Below, piece after piece: positions 6,484-13,770 of a DNA stretch of 14,671 nt. The stretch is from the NCBI GenBank assembly GCA_913031515.1, contig CAJWET010000025.1, positions 1 through 14,671 on the forward strand. Reading direction: 5' to 3'. The first letter of the stretch is position 1. Each line of letters begins with the position of its first letter. The notes beneath the pieces were generated by a model, which ran no database searches, had not been told where the DNA came from, and saw nothing but the letters and a program-made list of their open reading frames with translations. The DNA comes from an uncultured Acidimicrobiaceae bacterium. Its GTDB lineage: Bacteria; Actinomycetota; Acidimicrobiia; Acidimicrobiales; UBA8592. The translations under genes were made by a program, and so were the position numbers.

Positions 6484-7514
6484 GTTCAAAGGGAAAGATC
6501 CTTGTCGCAATGTCTGGAGGTGTAGATTCTTCCGTTGCTGCAGTGTTATTGCAACGAGAAGGATACGAAGTTACTGGTGTGACATTAAAACTTTGGGGCG
6601 GTCCTTCTGATACTGGCTGTTGTTCCGTTTCAGATGTCACTGATGCTCGTCGAGTTGCGGACCATTTGGGGATCGAGCATCATGTCTTCAATTTCGGCGA
6701 TGAGTTCGAGAGTCATGTTGTAGTGCCTTATGTCCGATCCCATGCTTCGGGGCTTACGCCCAACCCATGTATTGAATGCAACCGTTACCTCAAATTTGAC
6801 AAACTTATTCGACGGGCAAACGCTCTGGGGTTTGACCTAATTGCCACAGGACACCATGCGAGAATCATCGAGTGTGCCAATGGTGTACGGATTGGGCGAG
6901 GAGCTGATTCATCAAAAGATCAGTCTTATGTCCTATACATGTTAAATCAGCAGCAATTACAACAACTCAAACTTCCTTTAGGAGAAATGGAAAAAACAGA
7001 GGTTCGAGAAATTGCTGCGTTAATGGATCTTCGGGTTGCCGATAAACCTGACAGTCAAGATGTGTGCTTTATAAGCAATGCGAAAGGGTCTCGGAGAAGA
7101 TTTCTTGAACAACGTATTGATCTGACTCCGGCGAAGGTTTTGGACAAAGACAGTAGGCCAGTTGGCGAGGTCGACTCCCTAGAAATGGTAACGATCGGGC
7201 AAAGAAAAGGATTGGGATTGTCTGGGCAAGGTGCTCCAAAATATGCGGTAGATATAGATGTAGAACACGCGACTGTCACTGTGGGCCAGCGGTCAGAGCT
7301 CTTTTGCATGGCAACAAAGGTAAAGGATTTATGCTGGGTAGGTGAGCCCTATCTAGTTAATGTTGACGTGCAGACTAGTGCCCATGGTCAAACTGCTCCA
7401 GCTAGCGTTAGCTCTACTGTCGATTGGGTTGAACCGCATGTAAAGGTAGCCCCAGGGCAATCGTTGGTCTTTTACGATGGTGACCTAGTTGTCGGTTCAG
7501 CAATCGCTACCTAG
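6480..7514 (+). CDS. mnmA: tRNA-specific 2-thiouridylase MnmA
   Basis: MnmA activates U34 of the Lys, Glu and Gln tRNA anticodons with ATP and inserts sulfur, giving 2-thiouridine, which supports accurate reading of A-ending codons. The protein has 344 residues, slightly shorter than E. coli MnmA. The PP-loop nucleotide-binding motif is SGGVDSS (12-18). Cys97 in NPCIECN is the acid/base and nucleophile Cys, and Cys196 in SQDVCF is the sulfur-carrying Cys, so both active-site cysteines are present. TGHHAR and KDQSYVLYML are further family blocks. The tRNA-binding linker (TIGQRKGLGL) and a C-terminal beta-barrel with VGSAIAT follow. It starts inside the desulfurase stop (ATGA), giving a sulfur donor-acceptor operon. 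It converges on the membrane protein gene with a 10-bp gap; no hairpin terminator is evident there. Confidence 0.97.
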   Translation: MSSKGKILVAMSGGVDSSVAAVLLQREGYEVTGVTLKLWGGPSDTGCCSVSDVTDARRVADHLGIEHHVFNFGDEFESHVVVPYVRSHASGLTPNPCIECNRYLKFDKLIRRANALGFDLIATGHHARIIECANGVRIGRGADSSKDQSYVLYMLNQQQLQQLKLPLGEMEKTEVREIAALMDLRVADKPDSQDVCFISNAKGSRRRFLEQRIDLTPAKVLDKDSRPVGEVDSLEMVTIGQRKGLGLSGQGAPKYAVDIDVEHATVTVGQRSELFCMATKVKDLCWVGEPYLVNVDVQTSAHGQTAPASVSSTVDWVEPHVKVAPGQSLVFYDGDLVVGSAIAT

Positions 7515-7524
7515 ATCGAATCCT

Positions 7525-8397
7525 TCATTTAATTTTGATGGAGCGCTTCTTAGCTTCAGAGAGAACAACACTCGTCAACGAAGCAGAAACCGTGAAAGAG
7601 GAGATCGTTACAACCTCTGACTCAATACTTGGCCGAGTCTGAAGAACAATTTCTGCTGGTTCAAGAAGCTCGACTTCTATTGCATGACCAAGGCTCGCCA
7701 TCGTCAAATCCCTTGCCCTAGACCTTGAAAGAGCCAACCGTATAGATCTGATTCCCCCTCGCTTGACCAGAAAGGGGTCAGCAAGAATTAGCGGATCATG
7801 AATAACCACTCCAGCAGGAACGAATACTAGCCACCTTTGCGCAAGCCCATATAAGGCGCGAAAAGCCACAAAACTGCAAATTCCTCCGAGTCCAGTTATT
7901 AAAGAGCCTGCTAGCCATTGCTTGTCAGCGAGTAGCACTGGGGTACTAATCAGAGTTGTAGCAATGCCCGCCCATGCTATAAAGATAGGCCCCAAAAGCA
8001 TTGCACCGGGAGGTCTCAGGGGGATACGGATTTCGTTACCATAAGAAGACCCATTAACGTACCAAAACCCTAGCTGAGGGGTTAGCGATAAAGCTAAAAT
8101 TATTCCGCTAATGCACAAAGTAATGATGCCCAATGGAGAAGCTGTAGCTTCGATTGCACCCCAAATAACAACCACGACTTTCATAGCCGCCAAGACGCGG
8201 AAGGGAGTGAGTAAACTGGCTAGAGGAATAAGAGACAGAAGAAGGCCGACAGCCCAATAGAACCACAGCCCGATAGCTGCGGTAATTTGGACAGAACTAC
8301 TTGTGAGGCTAAGTGCATTATCAAACATATCTCCAGCGGTAAAGGGAAGGGCCAACCATGCCAGTCGTAAAGCCCATATGCGGTAGTCTTTGGTCAC
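7525..8397 (-). CDS. Polytopic membrane protein of unknown function
   Basis: The protein has 290 residues. I do not recognise the family. Hydrophobic segments at about 8-24, 37-63 (probably two spans), 67-106 (two spans), 132-156 and 162-185 suggest six or seven membrane helices. A soluble C-terminal domain follows from ~188, starting with RWLVFVPAGVVIHDPLIL and rich in short beta-like segments (VEVELLEP-like and VVTISSFTV). The C-terminal part looks like a small PH-like beta domain of the kind found in other bacterial membrane proteins, but this is a guess. The basic tail ends KKRSIKIK. The start is taken as GTG at 8397; unlike most genes here, no -10 box lies 6 nt upstream (GAACAT is there), so the start is uncertain. 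It diverges from ligA over 67 bp and converges on mnmA. Confidence 0.75.
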   Translation of the reverse strand: MTKDYRIWALRLAWLALPFTAGDMFDNALSLTSSSVQITAAIGLWFYWAVGLLLSLIPLASLLTPFRVLAAMKVVVVIWGAIEATASPLGIITLCISGIILALSLTPQLGFWYVNGSSYGNEIRIPLRPPGAMLLGPIFIAWAGIATTLISTPVLLADKQWLAGSLITGLGGICSFVAFRALYGLAQRWLVFVPAGVVIHDPLILADPFLVKRGGIRSIRLALSRSRARDLTMASLGHAIEVELLEPAEIVLQTRPSIESEVVTISSFTVSASLTSVVLSEAKKRSIKIK

Positions 8398-8454
8398 ATA
8401 TTGATGTTCGCAGGCGCATAGGGCATCATGCCAATCCAGTCAAAGACTTAGCAA

Positions 8455-8460
8455 TAGGAT
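8455..8460 (+). promoter_or_regulatory. Ligase gene start region: -10-like or Shine-Dalgarno-like box
   Basis: TAGGAT lies 4 nt before the GTG at 8465. As a -10 box the spacing is too short for a transcript starting at the GTG; read as a ribosome site, AGGA is 5 nt from the GTG, which is acceptable. This start is the exception to the 6-nt rule seen elsewhere. Confidence 0.3.
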
Positions 8461-8464
8461 CCCA

Positions 8465-10486
8465 GTGACCACTGAACATGAAAAGCGGGCCAAAGAACTA
8501 AGGTCTTTGATCAAGGACCATAATATCGCATATTACGACATGGATAACCCAACAATTTCCGATGCCGAATGGGACATGCTGATGCGGGAACTTCTTGAAC
8601 TAGAAGAGCAGCACCCTTCTCTTCGCACGGCGGATTCTCCGACCCAGATTATTGGCGGGGCCCCTTCCAAGATCTTCGCGCCAGTGGAACACAGAGTTCC
8701 TATGATGTCTCTTGATAATGCCTTTGAAACAGGAGCACTTCATCAGTGGGTAGGGAGGTTAGAGCGAAGGTTGGAAGAGGGAGCCAAGGTGGGTGATTTG
8801 GTCTGCGAGCTTAAATTTGATGGCTTGGCTATTTCAGTCCGCTATGAGGAAGGTCGGTTAGTCCAGGCCGCCACTCGTGGAGATGGGGTCGTTGGTGAAG
8901 ATGTGACGCACAATGTCTTGACTATTGCAGACCTTCCAGAAGAAATCCCAGATGCGCCGTCCGTACTCGAGGTACGAGGAGAGGTGTATCTTCGAAGGAG
9001 TGAATTTGGGAAGCTTAATGCGGAAGCGAAAAAAAACAATGCGAAAGAGTATGTGAATCCTCGTAATGCTGCAGCAGGATCCCTGCGCCAGAAAGATTCA
9101 AGTATCACAGCTGGCAGAAATCTTTCATTTTGGGCCTACCAATTAGGTGAAGTCATCGAAGGGCCGTCTCTTACTTCCCACTACCAGACACTCGAGTTCC
9201 TCTCATCGTTAGGACTTCCAGTAAATAAAAATGCGAAGCGTGTGGGCAATGTAGATGGAGCTCTTGATTACATTAATGAATTTCAAGGAAGAAAAGATTC
9301 ACTCGATTACGAATTTGATGGAATTGTCGTCAAAGTGGATTCTTTGCAACTTCAAACAGAATTAGGAAGTACGGCAAAAGCCCCAAGATGGGCAATCGCG
9401 TATAAGTTACCTCCTGAAGAACAGGTGACAACCCTGCTAGATATTGAGATCTCAATTGGAGCAGCAGGGTCTGCTACCCCTTTCGCAAGACTTGAACCAG
9501 TTTTTGTTGGCGGGGCAACCATTTCAACTGCGACGCTTCACAATCAAGACCAGATAATCGAAAAGGATGTTCGCCCTGGTGACAGGGTAATCGTCCGACG
9601 TGCCGGAGAGGTCATACCTGAAGTTGTTCGACCAGTACTATCTGAACGTCCCGACGGATTACCCAAATGGGAATTCCCACCAGATTGTCCAGCATGTGGA
9701 TCTAAACTCGAACGTCCTTCTGGAGAAGCTCGTCACCGTTGCAACAATTATGATTGTGCGAGGCAAGTTCGCGGCAGAGTGGAGCACTTTGCCCAGAGGA
9801 CAGCCATGGATATTGAACATATGGGAGAGCAGAGCGTTGATTTGTTCGTCACAGAAGGCCTCATTCAAGATGTCGGCGATATCTATAGCATTGATTTCGA
9901 TGTAGTCAGGACATTTGAAGGATTCGGGGATTTATCGGTCACTAATCTACAGGTAGCTATCGAAGGCTCTAAATCTAGACCTTTAGGTAATCTCATTTTT
10001 GGATTGTCGATTCCTCATGTAGGTAGAACCAATGCAGATTTGCTAGCAACAACTTTTGGATCAATGGAGAGATTGGCAGAAGTTACTTACGAAGAACTCC
10101 AATCTGTCGAAGGGTTAGGGCCGGTTATAGCTCATAGTGTCTATGACTTCTTCCGATCTCCCCGAACTCTCTTGGTCCTCAAGAAATTGAAGTCTGCTGG
10201 AGTGAATTTCCAAGGGCCAGAGAAGGTTGAGCTTGCTCCAACGTTGGCAGGGAAGACAATTGTTGTTACTGGAACTTTTTCAAATTACAGCAGAGACGAA
10301 GCATCTGAGGCAATTAAGAACAGGGAAGGGAAACCCACTGGGAGCGTTTCGAAAAATACTGATGTCCTTGTCGCCGGAACGAATCCCGGAGGATCAAAAA
10401 TAGGAAAGGCTGAGTCTTTAGGGATACCAATTGTCGATGAAGATGCATTTGAGGAACTGTTATCAACGGGTGAGGTACCTAGTTAA
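8465..10486 (+). CDS. ligA: NAD-dependent DNA ligase LigA
   Basis: LigA seals nicks in duplex DNA using NAD+ in replication and repair. The 673-residue protein has the complete family architecture. The N-terminal Ia domain (HNIAYYDMDNPTISDAEWD, about 19-37) binds NMN. The adenylation domain carries the AMP-accepting Lys117 in ELKFDG, VRGEVYL and ANPRNAAAGSLRQ-like blocks. An OB fold follows. The zinc finger has Cys408, Cys411, Cys426 and Cys431. Helix-hairpin-helix repeats come next (SVEGLGPVIAHSV), and the C-terminal BRCT domain starts near LAGKTIVVTGTF at about 594. GTG at 8465 is the only start that leaves the Ia domain intact. The TAA overlaps the ATG of the next gene (TAATG), so the HAD hydrolase is translated from the same message. 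Confidence 0.97.
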   Translation: MTTEHEKRAKELRSLIKDHNIAYYDMDNPTISDAEWDMLMRELLELEEQHPSLRTADSPTQIIGGAPSKIFAPVEHRVPMMSLDNAFETGALHQWVGRLERRLEEGAKVGDLVCELKFDGLAISVRYEEGRLVQAATRGDGVVGEDVTHNVLTIADLPEEIPDAPSVLEVRGEVYLRRSEFGKLNAEAKKNNAKEYVNPRNAAAGSLRQKDSSITAGRNLSFWAYQLGEVIEGPSLTSHYQTLEFLSSLGLPVNKNAKRVGNVDGALDYINEFQGRKDSLDYEFDGIVVKVDSLQLQTELGSTAKAPRWAIAYKLPPEEQVTTLLDIEISIGAAGSATPFARLEPVFVGGATISTATLHNQDQIIEKDVRPGDRVIVRRAGEVIPEVVRPVLSERPDGLPKWEFPPDCPACGSKLERPSGEARHRCNNYDCARQVRGRVEHFAQRTAMDIEHMGEQSVDLFVTEGLIQDVGDIYSIDFDVVRTFEGFGDLSVTNLQVAIEGSKSRPLGNLIFGLSIPHVGRTNADLLATTFGSMERLAEVTYEELQSVEGLGPVIAHSVYDFFRSPRTLLVLKKLKSAGVNFQGPEKVELAPTLAGKTIVVTGTFSNYSRDEASEAIKNREGKPTGSVSKNTDVLVAGTNPGGSKIGKAESLGIPIVDEDAFEELLSTGEVPS

Positions 10487-11136
10487 TGTTTGATTCTCAC
10501 AATGTCGGAAAAATAGAGATGATACTTTGGGACTTCGGTGGTGTCTTTACTGGATCGCCTTTTCATGGAGTCAACGAATACACCGAAAACCTTGGTTTGA
10601 CAGTTGAAGAAATCACAAAACTTGTTCTTGGATATGGCCTTCCGAATGGAGATCATCCATGGCACAGGCTCGAACGGGGAGAGGTTACGATGGAAGAGGC
10701 GGCTCTCGAATGCATCCAGGCTGTTGAGGATGCAGGTGTAGCAGAGTTTGACATCCAAGAGTTCTTTAAAGCGATAGGCGGCCGCCCAGACCATGCTGGT
10801 GAAATGTATGCCGGAGTTCGAAGATTAAAAGATAAAGGGATGCGCCAGATAATTGTCTCAAATAACTTTCGAGAATTCTCTGGTATATGGAAATCTATGC
10901 TCCCCGCTGGTTTGTTTGATGGTGTTATTGATAGCTGTCAAGTTGGGGTGCGGAAACCTGATCCAGCTATTTTCCACCTTGCTTTAGAAAAAGGAAATAC
11001 ATCACCGGAGAGAACGGTATTTCTTGATGACTACGCAGAACACGTCGAAATAGCCAATTCGCTGGGAATTCACGGAATACTTGTGGAGAAGGATCCGACC
11101 GAAGCATTGGCGAAATTAGAAACAATGGTTGGATGA
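10486..11136 (+). CDS. HAD-superfamily hydrolase (subfamily IA)
   Basis: A 216-residue cytoplasmic hydrolase of the haloacid dehalogenase superfamily, most likely a small-molecule phosphatase. Motif I is WDFGGVF with nucleophile Asp16; Gly18 stands in for the second Asp, as in many DFGGVL-type members such as the N-terminal domain of epoxide hydrolases. Motif II is IIVSNN (Ser125), motif III is GVRKPDPAIF (Lys157), and motif IV is VFLDDYAEHV (Asp181-Asp182). A helical cap lies between motifs I and II (about 25-100). The missing second Asp, the usual proton donor in phosphatases, leaves the reaction open. It starts within the ligA stop (TAATG); a later ATG at 10519, just before motif I, is possible but less likely. 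Substrate unknown, and the link with DNA ligation is by position only. Confidence 0.87.
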   Translation: MFDSHNVGKIEMILWDFGGVFTGSPFHGVNEYTENLGLTVEEITKLVLGYGLPNGDHPWHRLERGEVTMEEAALECIQAVEDAGVAEFDIQEFFKAIGGRPDHAGEMYAGVRRLKDKGMRQIIVSNNFREFSGIWKSMLPAGLFDGVIDSCQVGVRKPDPAIFHLALEKGNTSPERTVFLDDYAEHVEIANSLGIHGILVEKDPTEALAKLETMVG

Positions 11137-11147
11137 TTGAATCTCGA

Positions 11148-11639
11148 TCAGAGAGCGGTGAAACACCATTCGATTTTCCTTCGAGAGGAAGGGTCTGATA
11201 AAGGCCAGAACTCAGCTACCACACAATTTCTCCCACCCAACAACTCTGGAACAGCCCTTCCTTCTAAAGGCTGGAAAACAAATCGGTTAAGCGTCGAACT
11301 AAATGATCCTCCTGTGCTTGCACTCTCGCGCGGGTTTTCTTCATCCCGAAGAACGTTTATCTGGTCAGGTGGGATTGGGATACCATTTATAGTTAACTCA
11401 GCCGCATATCCTGAAATAAGGTCTATGCCCACAGCACTTTGCCGCAGAACTTCTGAATTCGCTTCAGGGATCAAAGTTTCGATTGTCGGGTTCCCTTCAA
11501 CTCGGATGTCCTCAGATCCACGAGTAGTGAGAAGAAGCGCAAAAATAACCAGAATCACTCCCAAGGTGATTAAGGCGGGTCCTATAATTCGCGACCATCT
11601 ACGTGAGCCAGATAGGAAATTTGAAAGCTGTTGTGGCAT
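11148..11639 (-). CDS. Single-pass membrane protein with an extracytoplasmic domain, function unknown
   Basis: The protein has 163 residues. A basic N-terminus (SGSRRWSRIIG) is followed by one strongly hydrophobic helix at about 18-37 (ALITLGVILVIFALLL). A ~125-residue domain with no further spans follows, expected outside the cell. It contains beta-like strands (YAAELTINGIPIP, RFVFQP) and two cysteines (in GRNCVVAEFWP and EWCF) that could pair in a disulfide. I do not recognise a named family, though the VGIDL...AELTINGIPIP and NCVVAEFWP blocks look like a conserved domain. ATG at 11639 is preferred because CACAAT lies 6 nt upstream; an in-frame ATG two codons earlier abuts that box. It diverges from the PASTA pseudokinase gene over 86 bp, suggesting a shared envelope role, and converges on the HAD gene with an 11-bp gap. 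Confidence 0.75.
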   Translation of the reverse strand: MPQQLSNFLSGSRRWSRIIGPALITLGVILVIFALLLTTRGSEDIRVEGNPTIETLIPEANSEVLRQSAVGIDLISGYAAELTINGIPIPPDQINVLRDEENPRESASTGGSFSSTLNRFVFQPLEGRAVPELLGGRNCVVAEFWPLSDPSSRRKIEWCFTAL

Positions 11640-11645
11640 ACACAT

Positions 11646-11651
11646 ATTGTG
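11646..11651 (-). promoter_or_regulatory. Weak -10 box of the membrane protein gene (leaderless)
   Basis: On the minus strand CACAAT is followed by ATGTGT and then ATG at 11639, giving the 6-nt spacing. The hexamer keeps A2, A5 and T6 but lacks T1 and T3. Confidence 0.35.
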
Positions 11652-11713
11652 CCTCATGTGGTCAAGTTTTAAGACGAATATCAAACTTAGATGCAAATTC
11701 GTCAGACTGTGAA

Positions 11714-11719
11714 TACGCT
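11714..11719 (+). promoter_or_regulatory. -10 box of the PASTA pseudokinase gene (leaderless)
   Basis: TACGCT (TAnnnT) is followed by TTGACA (6 nt) and GTG at 11726. This places the start well inside a longer open frame and frees the gap from the divergent gene. Confidence 0.5.
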
Positions 11720-11725
11720 TTGACA

Positions 11726-13408
11726 GTGGCAGATTCACTCTCTACTGACTCCGGAATAGTCATTAATGGCCGTTACCGACTGATAGCTCCGTTAGGAATA
11801 GGTTCCGGCGGCCAAGTCTATCTTGCTGATGACATTCGGCTTCGGAGGCAAGTGGCCGTTAGGGTTCTTCGAAGGGTATATGCTGACAACCATTTGTTTC
11901 TCGAGCAGTTTCGTTCTGAAGCACAAAAAGCGACCACTTTAGACCACCCAAATCTCGTGTCAGTATACGACTGGGGAGAAAAGGAACTCCCATACGTTGT
12001 AAGCGAATATCTCGCCGGTGGTAGTTTGCGAGAAATGCTTAATAGTGCTGGAACAGTAAGTCCCTCTCAGGCTCTTCTCATAGGTATTGAAATTTCCAAA
12101 GGATTGGAATATGCCCATAAGCGCGGGGTCACTCATCATGCGCTTAAGCCTGCGAATATAATGTTCGATTTCGAATCCAAAATTCGGATAACTGACTTCG
12201 GAGTAGCGAAAGCTATTGCAGAGGTTCCACCAGCTGAGTCAGAGAACCATTCGGGGAATAGGTATTTATCTCCAGAGCAGATCCGAGGGCGGCGAAGTGA
12301 TCAACGCAGTGATGTTTTCTCGCTTTCTATCCTCCTATACGAATGTGTTACAGGTAGCCTGCCATTCGACGAAGGCGACTCAACGGATTCAAACAGCAGT
12401 CGATTCGATGAACCATTGGATCTAGATCCGAAAATCTTTGGAAGTTTGGCTTCTCCTCTCGCCAAAGCTGCGGCGATAGATTTCCAAGAACGCCCCAGCG
12501 CTGGAGAATTTCGGCAGCTCCTATTGGAAGCGACATCTAGCCAAAGTCGGCCGGAACCTCTGCTGGTTTCTACCGGGCTAGAGGTAGGGGAACATACCTT
12601 CTTACAAGATGACCCGACACTTGCCGACCTAGTAAAAACGCCTGACAATGATGGGTGGTTGAAGCGAATTTTCAAAAAACTTCGAAAACGGATAAATAGA
12701 TGGATCTGGTTAATATTCATGTTTGCAGTTGTAGTAGCGACGACTGGAATCATATATCTAGCGTCGCAAAACAATGAAGAAATCACATCACGAATGATTC
12801 CTGAAGTCGCTGGAATGACGGTTCAAGGGTTTTTCGATGCAGTAGGGGATTATTGGGAACTTCAGGAAGCCCTTGATCGCCTCGACGGAACACTTCAGGG
12901 AACCATCCTGCGGACTGACCCTGTAGCTGGACAAACACTCGAAGAAGGGCAGGTTATTACTTACTTTGTTTCGCAAGGGCCTGAGCTTCGCTCTGTACCT
13001 GTAAATCTCATAGGTATTAAACTCAGCGATGCCGAGGCTCTCCTTTTGGGAGCTGAACTGGTCCTTGGTGAAGTTACAGAACAACTAAACGAGGAGTATC
13101 CCTTTGGGGTAGTGATTTCCGTTTTAGCTCGTGAGAACCAGCTACCAACAGGATCTCCGGTTGATCTAGTAGTCAGCCTCGGACCAGTTCTGAGAACTAT
13201 TCCTGCAGGTTTAGTTGGAGTAGCGTTAGAAGACGCGCAAACCCGGCTAGTCCTCGAAGGGCTCCAGTACGTACTTATTGATGTCTACGATGAAGAAATT
13301 CCTGCGGGGATAGTGGTATCCGTTCAGCCCGAACCTCTATCGCAGGTGCTTCGAGATACAATCATCGAGCTTCGAGTTTCACAAGGCCCCCCAACCGCCG
13401 AGGAATAA
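11726..13408 (+). CDS. Membrane-anchored PASTA-repeat Ser/Thr kinase homologue, predicted catalytically dead
   Basis: 560 residues from GTG at 11726. A kinase fold spans about 17-270, then a linker, a basic stretch (KRIFKKLRKRINR), one membrane helix (~326-347) and three extracellular PASTA repeats (~358-418, 424-487, 492-554), the layout of PknB-type cell-wall-sensing kinases. The Gly loop (GIGSGG, 24-29), the alpha-C Glu65 (FRSEAQ), Asn144 and DFG (157-159) are kept. Key residues are changed. The VAIK Lys is Arg46 (VAVRVLRR), and the HRD Asp is Ala139 (HHALKPAN). The GT of the P+1 loop is GN (GNRYLSPEQ), and the activation loop is short. This predicts ATP binding at most and no phosphotransfer, so the likely role is scaffolding or allostery through muropeptide-binding PASTA repeats. 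A frame extension to GTG 11603 overlaps the divergent gene and is rejected; the chosen start gives a family-like VADSLS...GRYRL opening. A -10 box precedes it by 6 nt. Confidence 0.9.
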   Translation: MADSLSTDSGIVINGRYRLIAPLGIGSGGQVYLADDIRLRRQVAVRVLRRVYADNHLFLEQFRSEAQKATTLDHPNLVSVYDWGEKELPYVVSEYLAGGSLREMLNSAGTVSPSQALLIGIEISKGLEYAHKRGVTHHALKPANIMFDFESKIRITDFGVAKAIAEVPPAESENHSGNRYLSPEQIRGRRSDQRSDVFSLSILLYECVTGSLPFDEGDSTDSNSSRFDEPLDLDPKIFGSLASPLAKAAAIDFQERPSAGEFRQLLLEATSSQSRPEPLLVSTGLEVGEHTFLQDDPTLADLVKTPDNDGWLKRIFKKLRKRINRWIWLIFMFAVVVATTGIIYLASQNNEEITSRMIPEVAGMTVQGFFDAVGDYWELQEALDRLDGTLQGTILRTDPVAGQTLEEGQVITYFVSQGPELRSVPVNLIGIKLSDAEALLLGAELVLGEVTEQLNEEYPFGVVISVLARENQLPTGSPVDLVVSLGPVLRTIPAGLVGVALEDAQTRLVLEGLQYVLIDVYDEEIPAGIVVSVQPEPLSQVLRDTIIELRVSQGPPTAEE

Positions 13409-13454
13409 TCAACACTCCTAGCGGTACAAGCTGATACCGATGTCCCTTCATTGG

Positions 13455-13460
13455 TAGTAT
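13455..13460 (+). promoter_or_regulatory. -10 box of the gatC-gatA operon (leaderless, 7-nt spacing)
   Basis: TAGTAT is followed by 7 nt and ATG at 13468. An ATG at 13461 touching the box is out of frame. The spacing is one base longer than at the other genes but still fits a transcript starting at the ATG. Confidence 0.5.
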
Positions 13461-13467
13461 ATGTTCG

Positions 13468-13770
13468 ATGCCTGAACCCATATCAGAAGAAGAAGTCGCT
13501 CACGTTGCTCATCTCGCCCGTCTTCGCTTATCAGACGATGAACTTCACCGTTTTACCAGTCAGTTAGCAGCGGTGTTGGAACACGCGAAAGATGTTGAAA
13601 CTCTTGATCTAGAGGGTGTAGAGCCAATGACGCACCCTCTTCCACTTGAAAATGTAACTCGTAAAGATGAAATCCATGAAATGGTAGAGCGGGATAGCAT
13701 CCTAGACGAGGCGCCTGATGTTGAAGATGGAAGATTCAAGGTTCCAAAGATCCTCGGAGAAGAGCCATGA
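13468..13770 (+). CDS. gatC: Asp/Glu-tRNA amidotransferase subunit C (GatC)
   Basis: GatC is the small subunit that wraps around and stabilises GatA in the GatCAB complex, which converts Glu-tRNA(Gln) and Asp-tRNA(Asn) to the amidated forms in bacteria lacking the corresponding synthetases. The protein has 100 residues, the usual size. Its N-terminal helix EEEVAHVAHLARLRLSDDE is the family signature. The LAAVLEHAKDVETLDLEGVEPMTHP block follows, with the typical C-terminal DVEDGRFKVPKIL. ATG at 13468 fits both the family length and the -10 box. The TGA overlaps the gatA ATG (ATGA), coupling their translation and matching the 1:1 stoichiometry. Confidence 0.96.
   Translation: MPEPISEEEVAHVAHLARLRLSDDELHRFTSQLAAVLEHAKDVETLDLEGVEPMTHPLPLENVTRKDEIHEMVERDSILDEAPDVEDGRFKVPKILGEEP

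Noticed and set aside
7515..7524. Intrinsic terminator between the convergent mnmA and membrane protein genes
   Set aside because: No GC-rich hairpin followed by a T run; the 10-bp gap only has an AT-rich neighbourhood. The same holds for the other convergent gaps.
11137..11712. Plus-strand frame of 191 codons opposite the membrane protein
   Set aside because: Composition is Ser/Arg-rich with no domain; the minus strand encodes a protein with a clear membrane helix and folded-domain character, so this is its shadow.
11603..11725. Longer start (GTG 11603) for the PASTA pseudokinase
   Set aside because: It would overlap the divergent membrane protein gene and adds non-family sequence; the GTG at 11726 has a -10 box at 6 nt and a kinase-like N-terminus. 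The CxxC in the extension (CASCGQ) looked zinc-ribbon-like, but no partner cysteine pair follows.
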